Source: CG2-30-36-16 sp964372115 (GTDB lineage Bacteria; Bacteroidota; Ignavibacteria; Ignavibacteriales; Ignavibacteriaceae). From it: a stretch of DNA of 64,000 bases. How positions within the stretch are numbered: position 1 is the stretch's first letter; each line of letters starts with the position of its first letter. This document shows positions 9,129 to 16,266 of the stretch, piece by piece. Made by a program: the position numbers and the translations under genes. The stretch is taken from assembly GCA_964372115.1 (NCBI GenBank), contig CAYJPN010000029.1, positions 1 to 64,000 on the forward strand. The letters are read 5' to 3'. The notes beneath the pieces were generated by a model that had not been told where the DNA came from, ran no database searches, and worked only from the letters and a program-made list of their open reading frames with translations.

Positions 9129-10119
9129 TGGTCATAATGCATCGCATTATTATTATGTCCATCCTTCGAATGAACCGAAGTGGACAAATGATATTCACAA
9201 AAGAGATTTAACCGAATTATTAGGGTTCGATCCATACCTAAATAATACACAAATGATTAACGGGAAAACTTTTTTCGAACATTTTAGCATACCGTTTGCA
9301 AAAGGTTTCAGATTAACAACAACTTATCCGGGTTTAATAATTGGGGCTGGTTATTCTCATTATGCAATTAATGAAGGAGAAGATTCCGATTACCAGCTAG
9401 GTTTTTTCTTTGATCATACTCTTGGTGTACCCATTATCCCGGGAAGTTCTATCAAGGGAGTTCTAAAAAATGTTTTTCCTGATTCAGGCGATAAGAGGAA
9501 GAAAGAAAAACTGGAATACATAAATGAGATAGTTAAAAAAGTATTAAGTATAAACGAGGATATTATAACATACACCAACTGGAAAAAGATATTTTTTGAA
9601 AACAATAATTCTTTCTTCCATGCCTTTCCAATCAGACGGGTAAATGATGGTGTTTGTAAACAAGAATATAAAACAGCATCTGAATCTTTTGAGAAATCGA
9701 AGGTGGTCTTTGAAAAAACCGGAAAAGGCTTAGAAAAAAAAATAGAGATTCTAAAGAATAATCATTCAAAAAACGAACAAGAAAAAAATCAGTTAAGAGA
9801 ACTCGAACAGATAAAAAAGAAATATGAACAAGCTGTTGAGTTACACAATGAAGCACTTGAAAAATATAAAATATCTCAAAGACTCATCGTAGACGATGCT
9901 ATTACTCCACATCCTAAGAACATATTTAAGGAGCCAAAGCCGATAAAATTTATTAAGGTGCCGGCAGGTATAGAATTCGAATTTCAATTCAAAATAAATA
10001 AGTATGAAAAAAATGGGATAAAGATTTCTCATAAAGAAATATTAAATATCTTTAAACAAATTTTAATACAATTTGGTATTTGTGCAAAACGAAATGTAGG
10101 ATATGGTCATTTTATATAA
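9118..10119 (+). CDS. cmr6: Cmr6 (Cas7 group) with a long coiled-coil insertion
   Basis: I start at ATG 9118 (333 aa), which has GAGGTGG upstream; an in-frame ATG at 9067 would add 17 residues inside cmr5. Seen: GVPIIPGSSIKGVLKNVF (~103-120), FFHAFPIRR (~166-174), DDAITPHPKN (~259-268), PIKFIKVPAGIEFEF, and the terminal AKRNVGYGHF loop are all standard Cmr6 pieces. Odd: between FHAFP and DDAITPH, which lie close together in Cmr6 as I know it, sit ~75 highly charged residues (180-255) predicted to form a coiled coil. Reading frame and both flanks are intact, so it is a real insertion in the protein. Confidence 0.9.
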   Translation: MPINGHNASHYYYVHPSNEPKWTNDIHKRDLTELLGFDPYLNNTQMINGKTFFEHFSIPFAKGFRLTTTYPGLIIGAGYSHYAINEGEDSDYQLGFFFDHTLGVPIIPGSSIKGVLKNVFPDSGDKRKKEKLEYINEIVKKVLSINEDIITYTNWKKIFFENNNSFFHAFPIRRVNDGVCKQEYKTASESFEKSKVVFEKTGKGLEKKIEILKNNHSKNEQEKNQLRELEQIKKKYEQAVELHNEALEKYKISQRLIVDDAITPHPKNIFKEPKPIKFIKVPAGIEFEFQFKINKYEKNGIKISHKEILNIFKQILIQFGICAKRNVGYGHFI

Positions 10120-10141
10120 ATAGTTTCTATTGGAGGTCATT

Positions 10142-11281
10142 ATGAAAAAATACTCTTACCGTTGTGTTGTTAAACGTGCAAAAAAAGATGCGCGCAATTG
10201 GAAGTGGAAATTTTGGCCCTTTCTAAAGGAGGAAAAGCCTAAGGAACCTAAAACCGACCAGGAGATTGAGGCGCAATATGAACGGGAACTCAATCAGTCG
10301 GGTGAACAGCAGATTTCTAAAATAGCAGAAGACTGGAAAGAATCGGATTATAAATTAAAACCTGATTACTGCGAAGCTTTAAAAAGATATACAATTGCTT
10401 ACAATACACTCGCCGAAGAAAAAGGGGAGATGAACGAGAGTTTAGCAGAATATAAAGTCGCAAAAGAAAAATTTAACAGGTTCGAACCTCCATCTATAAA
10501 AGCCGGATGGATGATGTTTTGGCTGATAACTATAGGCATATCGGAATTTTTTATAAACAGTCTGGTTCTGCAGATATTAGGACAAGGAAAATTAGAAACT
10601 TATATAGCAGCATTCAGCATGTGTGTAATTATACCGCTTGGTGCACATTTTTTTGGAAAGTCACTACAGCAGACATCCAAATCGGTGAGCGATAAGTTCT
10701 GGCTGATTCTTACACCAATAATAATATTAATGCTTCTTGCAGGGCTTTCGTATCTGCGCAGCAAATATTTTGAGGGAATCGGAGTGAGCAAACTGCTAGG
10801 AATAGAAATATCGAGCACAGAAGTAACAATAGTTTTTATAATTATTAATGTTGCATTATTTGTTGTGGCAGCGGTAATTGCACACGAAGGGACACATCCG
10901 CAGCATAAAGCCTATAGTCAAGCGGCTAAACGATTTAAAGTTGCATTAAAAGAATTTGAAAAAGACGAAGGTGATGTAAAAATAGCGGTAAAAGAATTAA
11001 ATATTTCGGAGAAAGATCTTGAACAGAAAAAACATAGGCGTGCAAAAACGCATGAAAAATTAAAGGAAGAAGCGATAACAATTAAAGAATCTTCAGAGTG
11101 GTTAATTTCTGCTTACCGCTCTACTAACCTGGCAAACAGGTCAGACGTGCCGAAGTGTTACAATAATAAAGAGCCGCGGGTGCCGGAAATTCCGCAGAGT
11201 TTGATTGATATAGACTGGCATTGTACAGCGGAACCGGAACCAAATAAATCTGATGAACTTTTAGAGAAAGAATTAATATGA
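10142..11281 (+). CDS. Four-TM membrane protein with cytosolic coiled coils, embedded in the CRISPR operon
   Basis: I do not recognise a family. ATG 10142 has GGAGG 5 nt upstream; an in-frame TTG at 10130 is less likely (379 aa from ATG). Seen: a basic N-terminus rich in Trp/Lys (NWKWKFWPF), charged helices to ~120, four hydrophobic segments (~124-146, ~155-175, ~187-205, ~228-248), then a charged coiled coil (~260-330) and an acidic tail. With four TMs both ends should face the same side, probably the cytosol. It follows cmr6 by 22 nt and overlaps the next gene by ATGA. Inferred: an envelope component working with the lipoprotein after it, possibly with the CorA channel. It has no CARF, nuclease or known sensor motif. 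Confidence 0.8.
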   Translation: MKKYSYRCVVKRAKKDARNWKWKFWPFLKEEKPKEPKTDQEIEAQYERELNQSGEQQISKIAEDWKESDYKLKPDYCEALKRYTIAYNTLAEEKGEMNESLAEYKVAKEKFNRFEPPSIKAGWMMFWLITIGISEFFINSLVLQILGQGKLETYIAAFSMCVIIPLGAHFFGKSLQQTSKSVSDKFWLILTPIIILMLLAGLSYLRSKYFEGIGVSKLLGIEISSTEVTIVFIIINVALFVVAAVIAHEGTHPQHKAYSQAAKRFKVALKEFEKDEGDVKIAVKELNISEKDLEQKKHRRAKTHEKLKEEAITIKESSEWLISAYRSTNLANRSDVPKCYNNKEPRVPEIPQSLIDIDWHCTAEPEPNKSDELLEKELI

Positions 11282-12039
11282 AAAAAGTTATATTAATTGG
11301 TTTCTGTTTTGCGTTACTCTTATTATTTTTTGTAAGCGGCTGCCAAAAAGAGGTTGAAAAAGAGAATAAAATAGTTTGCGTGTTATTCGATATGTCGGAA
11401 ACAACAAACCAACAGCAGATAAGGCAGACATATTTAAATAAATTTAAAGTAATACTCGAAAAAATTAATCATGGCGATGCAATTGAGGCTGCTTTAATTA
11501 CAGACAAATCAATATCGGAATTAAATCTGTCTATTGAAAAATCCTTTGAGGAGTTTATTCCATCTACGGATAATGATATGCTCTTGAAGGCTGAAGAGCA
11601 AAAAGCCGACTCTGTTTTATTTTACGAAAAAAGTATCCTGTTTGCAGAAGCCGATTCCATTTTATTCCGTACCCCGAGGAAGGTAATGGCAACGGAAATA
11701 TTATCATCACTGCAGGTTGCAAACCGCGTACTGTCTGCATTTCCGCAGAAGAAAAAAGTTCTTGTAATATTTTCGGATATGATTGAGGAGTCTACCACAG
11801 CAAACTTTGCCCGCGATAATTTAAGCGATGTGCAGGTTGAAAGAATAATTGCCAAACATAAACAGCAGGGAATACTTCCATCGTTAACCGGGGTTAAAGT
11901 ATATGTAGCCGGGGCGGCACACCCTGACACCGAAAGATATAACCGGATAAGAAATTTTTGGTTAAAATATTTTAAAGAAACAGGCGCCAACCTTGAAGAG
12001 CATAATTACGGCGCAGCATTTATAAGATTTGAGGAATAA
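11278..12039 (+). CDS. vWA-like lipoprotein in the CRISPR operon
   Basis: 253 aa. Seen: a 20-residue hydrophobic signal ending FVSGC (Cys22), a lipobox, so it should be a lipoprotein outside the inner membrane. The mature part begins with a strand KIVCVLFDMSET; DMSET (38-42) resembles the DxSxT/S MIDAS start of von Willebrand A domains, and VLVIFSDM (D167) fits the later metal-site Asp. Length and alternating strand/helix pattern fit one vWA domain. The start overlaps the membrane protein by ATGA, and the cas6 start follows the stop directly. Inferred: a partner of the four-TM protein. The vWA assignment is by motif only. Confidence 0.75.
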   Translation: MKKVILIGFCFALLLLFFVSGCQKEVEKENKIVCVLFDMSETTNQQQIRQTYLNKFKVILEKINHGDAIEAALITDKSISELNLSIEKSFEEFIPSTDNDMLLKAEEQKADSVLFYEKSILFAEADSILFRTPRKVMATEILSSLQVANRVLSAFPQKKKVLVIFSDMIEESTTANFARDNLSDVQVERIIAKHKQQGILPSLTGVKVYVAGAAHPDTERYNRIRNFWLKYFKETGANLEEHNYGAAFIRFEE

Positions 12040-12957
12040 ATGGAATTATTACCGGCAGATATATTCAACAACTTAAGATTTTACAAATTTACTTTTACAT
12101 TAAAAGTTACGGAAACTATTGTGTTCCCCTTTTCATTTAAAGGACTGCTTTTGCGCAACGCCCTAAAAAATGTATTTGTTAAGGAGTTTGAAGCCGGTAT
12201 AATAAATGAGATTTTTGGATCAATGTTAAGCAAAGAAACCGCTGAAAAATTAGGGATAGGGAGCCATCCTCCGCGCGGATATATTATTGAAGATGATACA
12301 GCGCCAAAACTTAAATATTTACCTGGCGATATTATCTATTTTAATTTAATTCTTATCGGCGACACGATCAGATATATAAATATGTTTACCGAAGCTGTAT
12401 TGCTGTTAGCTAAAAAATACTGGCTCGGCAGAAAATCGGGTTTTGGACGCGGCAGTTTTGAACTTGAAAACGTTTCCGTAAACGGGGAAACAGTTTATGA
12501 TAAAGAAAAAGAAAAACTTTCGGTAAATAATTTCACTCCTTTAAGTATCGGGAATTTAAATGCCGACAAAAGTTTTAAGCGGCTTATACTAAATTTTATT
12601 ACCCCTACCTGTATAGTACCGGAAAATGATGTTAAGCCGATATTAATAAACAGAACGGGGGATATTAAGTTATTTATGCTTATGCTTTACAGAAGACTTC
12701 TCCATCTTCAATATCTTTATTGCGGAAAGGAAGAATTTACATTTGATAAATTAATCCATGATAACATAAAAATTACCGGCTCCGACCTGAAAAACCACAT
12801 TTTTGTAATAGGTAACGAAAAGTTTGAGGGTTTTACCGGTTCAATAGAATTTGAAGGAATTAAACGGGAGTATATCCCGCTGTTTCTTCTGGGTGAGCAA
12901 CTGCACGTAGGGAAAGACTGTTCGTACGGTTTCGGGAAATATGAAATACTTAATTAA
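12040..12957 (+). CDS. cas6: Cas6 pre-crRNA processing endoribonuclease
   Basis: 305 aa. Seen: an N-terminal ferredoxin-like strand, the segment PFSFKGLLLRNALKNVF typical of longer Cas6 proteins, two RAMP halves with a middle G-rich WLGRKSGFGRGSFELENV, and a C-terminal LLGEQLHVGKDCSYGFGKYE, the Cas6 glycine-rich loop. It cuts repeats 8 nt before the spacer, which fits the ATTGAAAC end of the repeats here. It is the last gene of the effector operon and starts immediately after the lipoprotein stop. Confidence 0.9.
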   Translation: MELLPADIFNNLRFYKFTFTLKVTETIVFPFSFKGLLLRNALKNVFVKEFEAGIINEIFGSMLSKETAEKLGIGSHPPRGYIIEDDTAPKLKYLPGDIIYFNLILIGDTIRYINMFTEAVLLLAKKYWLGRKSGFGRGSFELENVSVNGETVYDKEKEKLSVNNFTPLSIGNLNADKSFKRLILNFITPTCIVPENDVKPILINRTGDIKLFMLMLYRRLLHLQYLYCGKEEFTFDKLIHDNIKITGSDLKNHIFVIGNEKFEGFTGSIEFEGIKREYIPLFLLGEQLHVGKDCSYGFGKYEILN

Positions 12958-12958
12958 G

Positions 12959-12998
12959 AATTAAAAATTAAAAATTAAAAATTAAAAATTAAAAATTG
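12959..12998. repeat. 7-bp ATTAAAA tandem repeat after cas6
   Basis: About five and a half units of ATTAAAA follow the cas6 stop. It is low-complexity intergenic DNA with no visible terminator structure. Confidence 0.8.
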
Positions 12999-13006
12999 AA
13001 GACACG

Positions 13007-13348
13007 ATGCAAAAATAAGAGAATCCCGGCGTTAATAAAAGTTTTGACTTTGCAGTTAGAATTGTAAAATGTTATAAGTTTTTAATTAAAAAAGACAGGA
13101 ATTTAAAATCATTATATGATCAAATTTTATCTTCGGGGACTTCGATTGGAGCTAATATTTCCGAGTCTCAAGCGGCTGCAAGCAGAATGGATTTTAGGAA
13201 TAAATTAATAATAGGTTTAAATGAAGCTTTTGAAACGGATTTTTTGTTAAGATTATTTTTTCAATCTGAAATACTCGATAAAAAGTAATTCGAAAGTTTA
13301 TCGAAGGACTGAATTGAAATAATCGAACTACTTAATTCAATTATTTGA
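13007..13348 (+). pseudogene. Decayed four-helix-bundle (23S rRNA intervening-sequence type) gene
   Basis: In one frame the sequence reads as the S23/four-helix-bundle family: KSFDFAVRIVKCYKFL, then LSSGTSIGANISESQAA, then FRNKLIIGLNEAFETDFLLR. The SGTSIGANI..E motif is diagnostic. The frame is broken by a stop at the fourth codon (13016), and by stops at 13286 and 13310 in the C-terminal helix, before the natural-looking end at 13346. The usual member is ~115-125 aa, so the whole gene is present but inactive unless read through. It lies between cas6 and the adaptation genes. Confidence 0.75.
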
Positions 13349-13411
13349 ACACTTTACAAACAATAACTAATAATTTTTAATTGTTAATTCTTAATTTGAT
13401 AAACAAGTTCT

Positions 13412-13444
13412 TTGACATATTGATTGACCCCGGATTGTATGGGG
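13412..13444 (+). promoter_or_regulatory. Promoter-like site for RT-cas1/cas2, with an inverted repeat over the -10
   Basis: TTGACA (13412-13417) and TTGTAT (13435-13440) are 17 bp apart. The -10 is embedded in ACCCC...GGGGT (arms at 13427-13431 and 13441-13445), a 5-bp inverted repeat that could be an operator. The adaptation genes start 28 nt downstream. Sequence match only. Confidence 0.4.
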
Positions 13445-13472
13445 TAAACTAAAAAATAGGTATAAAAAAACA

Positions 13473-15710
13473 ATGGAACTTTATTCTCAGATCATTTCTT
13501 ATCCATCTTTACTCTATGGTTATTATAGAGTAAAAGAGAGCGACGGCGCGGCTGGTATTGACGGTGTTGAACTTGAAGATTTTGAAGAAGATCTTCAGAA
13601 AAACATAACCAGGCTTAATTACGAACTAACAGCCGGAAAATACAAGCCGCTGCCTCTGCTTGCATTTGAAAAAAAATCTATACCTGCGGGGAACTGTAAA
13701 AAACCGGTGGTTCCTAAAATCCGGGTGCTTACAATACCTGCGGTTAGGGACAGAATTGTGCAAGCTGCCGCCTTAAATACTCTTGAACCGATATTAGACG
13801 CTGAATTAGAAAATGAATGTTTTGCTTACCGTAAAGGTTTTTCACGCGAATCAGCCGCAAGAAGAATTAATCGCCTTTTTAATAAAGGTTATACCTGGCT
13901 GTTAGACGCGGATATAAGAAAATTCTTTGACTCCGTTGACCACAATATATTATTTTCAAGAATAGAACCGATAATAAACGATTCGAAGCTGTTGGAGCTT
14001 ATTAAAAACTGGATACAATGCGACTATGTTTTTAATAATAAAAAATGCAGGCAAACAATCGGGCTGCCGCTCGGGTTAGTAATTTCGCCGATACTTGCAA
14101 ACTTATACCTCGATAAATTTGATGAAGAAATAGCAAAAAGGGGAATGCACCTTGTAAGGTTTGCGGATGATTTTGTAATAATTACACGTTCTAAAACCGA
14201 GGCTATGGACGCACTAAAACTAACAGCAGAGCTTCTGGCTGATATAAAGCTGGAACTTAATACGGAAAAAACTAAAATATCAAATTTTAACGAGGGCTTT
14301 AAATATCTCGGGTATATTTTCTTAAATTCGATGGTTGTGCCTGCAGGCGCAAAGGATGCAAGTAAACCACTTCCCTTCAATTTTGATGACGACGCTTTAT
14401 TAGAAATTGAAAGATTTAATGCAATAACCGCAAAGAAGAAAGAAGTAAAAATTTTTGAAAAAAATCTTCAAAGTACACTGCTCGGCAAACAACTTTTAGC
14501 GGCTATAGAAAATAAGGGAATAACTCTAACTGATTTCATTAAAAACCTTAAACCGGAACTGCAGCCGGATGTAGAAAAAACCGGCAGCATAACCGGTAAA
14601 GAAGAGAAGCAACCGGATGAAGAACCGGTAAAAGAAAAAGGAGAAATAAAGGATGCTAAGGAAATTCCGTATAACGCTTACGCCATTTCAGTAAAAAGAA
14701 CGTTGTACATTCAAACGCAGGGTTCCGAATTAAAAAAAGAGGGGGAAAGATTCCTGGTTATAAAAGGCGATTCAATTTTAATAGATGTTCCCGCTATAAG
14801 GATAAACCAGATAATTATTTTTGGTACAAGTACAATATCGCCTGCCGCTATGCAGTACTGTTTAACAAATAAAATTTTAATTTCTCTTCTTTCATCATAC
14901 GGCAAATACTTTGGTAAGATAGAAAACGCATATAACAAGAGTATTGAAATCGAGCAGCTGCAATACCTGTCGAATCTGGATGAATTATTTTCACTTGGAA
15001 TTGCCAAATGTATAGTTGAAGCTAAAATAAGTAATCTACGCACGTTACTTCAGCGGGTTACAAAGAGGAGGCAAAATGATGAGATAAAAGACGCTGTGGA
15101 AGAGTTGAAAAAATGTTTGAACAATATTGAACCGGCAAAAACAGCGGAACAGTTAAGAGGTGTTGAAGGGAATGCTTCTTCCGTTTACTTTGCTGTTTAC
15201 GGTCATTCATTCTTAAAAGAGAGCGGATTTTACACTCCAAATTTTACACGTACAAAACGCCCCCCGCTCGATCCTATTAATAGTTTGTTAAGTTTTGGTT
15301 ACACGCTCCTAAGTTCTAATATTTATTCAACGCTTGCGGCTCTCGGGCTTAATCCCTATGTCGGGTTTTTCCATAAAATAAGGCATGGGCACCCGGCGCT
15401 TGCCAGTGATTTGATAGAAGAATTCCGGCATGTGATAGATTCGCTTGTAATTCAGGTTATTAATAAAACGATATTAACAAGAAAGCAGTTTTACTTTAGT
15501 AAAGATGATGAAATGCCGTGCCTGCTTACTAACGAAGGGAGGAGGGAATATATAAGGCAGTTCGAGATTAAAATGCACAGAGTAACCACGCATACGCCAA
15601 CCGGCAAAAAAGCGGACTACCGGCGGTGTATTTTGTTTCAGGCGCAGCAATATATTAAAGTATTAAAAAGAGAAAAAGAAAAATATGAACCAATGAGAGT
15701 TAAATTTTAA
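13473..15710 (+). CDS. cas1: Reverse transcriptase-Cas1 fusion
   Basis: 745 aa. Seen: residues ~1-285 are a group II intron-like reverse transcriptase (AGIDGVELEDFEEDL; RVLTIPAVRDRIVQ; AYRKGFS; D146 in LLDADIRKFFDSVDH; GLPLGLVISPILANLYL; RFADD with FADD at 230-233; FKYLGYIF). A ~110-residue Lys/Glu-rich linker follows, then Cas1 from ~400, with E565 (GVEGNAS), H634 (GFFHKIRHGH) and the DLIEEFR acids (646-650), so all catalytic residues appear intact. There is no N-terminal Cas6 domain; Cas6 is a separate upstream gene. Known: RT-Cas1 of type III can acquire spacers from RNA. Inferred: this locus may do so. cas2 follows after 18 nt. Confidence 0.95.
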   Translation: MELYSQIISYPSLLYGYYRVKESDGAAGIDGVELEDFEEDLQKNITRLNYELTAGKYKPLPLLAFEKKSIPAGNCKKPVVPKIRVLTIPAVRDRIVQAAALNTLEPILDAELENECFAYRKGFSRESAARRINRLFNKGYTWLLDADIRKFFDSVDHNILFSRIEPIINDSKLLELIKNWIQCDYVFNNKKCRQTIGLPLGLVISPILANLYLDKFDEEIAKRGMHLVRFADDFVIITRSKTEAMDALKLTAELLADIKLELNTEKTKISNFNEGFKYLGYIFLNSMVVPAGAKDASKPLPFNFDDDALLEIERFNAITAKKKEVKIFEKNLQSTLLGKQLLAAIENKGITLTDFIKNLKPELQPDVEKTGSITGKEEKQPDEEPVKEKGEIKDAKEIPYNAYAISVKRTLYIQTQGSELKKEGERFLVIKGDSILIDVPAIRINQIIIFGTSTISPAAMQYCLTNKILISLLSSYGKYFGKIENAYNKSIEIEQLQYLSNLDELFSLGIAKCIVEAKISNLRTLLQRVTKRRQNDEIKDAVEELKKCLNNIEPAKTAEQLRGVEGNASSVYFAVYGHSFLKESGFYTPNFTRTKRPPLDPINSLLSFGYTLLSSNIYSTLAALGLNPYVGFFHKIRHGHPALASDLIEEFRHVIDSLVIQVINKTILTRKQFYFSKDDEMPCLLTNEGRREYIRQFEIKMHRVTTHTPTGKKADYRRCILFQAQQYIKVLKREKEKYEPMRVKF

Positions 15711-15728
15711 ATAGTTATAGGTGCGGCA

Positions 15729-16010
15729 ATGATAGTGCTTGTTATATACAACATAAAGGAATCAAGAAAAAAGAGGATTGTGCGCAAAATGCTTCTTAAT
15801 TACGGCGAGCCGTTAAAACCTTCTGTATTTAAATGCAGTTTGAACATAAAATATTATAACCGTTTAAAAACAGCATTAACCTTTGCGGCAGAAAATATAG
15901 GGAAAGAAGAATTTATAACCATTTTTACTTTCTGCAAAAACTGCCGTAAAAATATAGTATCGCTTGGCAAACCACTGAATACCGAAGAACCGTTATATTT
16001 TTTAGCTTAG
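15729..16010 (+). CDS. cas2: Cas2 with Asn in place of the catalytic Asp
   Basis: 93 aa, normal size. Seen: the first strand reads MIVLVIYNIKESRKKRIVRK; in most Cas2 proteins this is V-x-YDI, so residue 8 is Asn instead of the metal-binding Asp. SVFKCSLN, the second conserved strand, is present, and a CKNC pair lies near residue 77. Cas2 is the structural centre of the Cas1-Cas2 integrase and its nuclease activity is dispensable in studied systems, so the protein can still be functional. It follows RT-Cas1 and precedes the array leader. Confidence 0.88.
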   Translation: MIVLVIYNIKESRKKRIVRKMLLNYGEPLKPSVFKCSLNIKYYNRLKTALTFAAENIGKEEFITIFTFCKNCRKNIVSLGKPLNTEEPLYFLA

Positions 16011-16266
16011 AATTAGAAACGGTTGGATAGTTTTTATACACGAAAGATTGAAGTAAATATCGTCTAACTACATTAAAGAAAAAGCCTTAAACAGAAAAAT
16101 TAAAGCTGCTTTGCAGCCGTTCGGGCTTATTCTTGATAAAGATGATTGTTCTATTGCCTGATTGGAATTTTTATTATATTTGTGCCATTGAAAAAAACAA
16201 AATATGGCTATCCGTCTGTATTACAAATTGTAACATTATAATTTATAACCAGTTACAGTGATGGCA
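16011..16266 (+). promoter_or_regulatory. CRISPR leader
   Basis: This AT-rich, gene-free stretch lies between cas2 and the first repeat. It contains a Bacteroidetes-type promoter match: TTG at 16154-16156 and TATATTTG at 16175-16182 (TAnnTTTG), 18 nt apart, about 85 nt before the first repeat. A small GCTGC-TTT-GCAGC hairpin lies at 16105-16117. Array orientation supports this as the leader: repeats end in ATTGAAAC to the right, and the most divergent repeats are at the far end. Confidence 0.65.
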
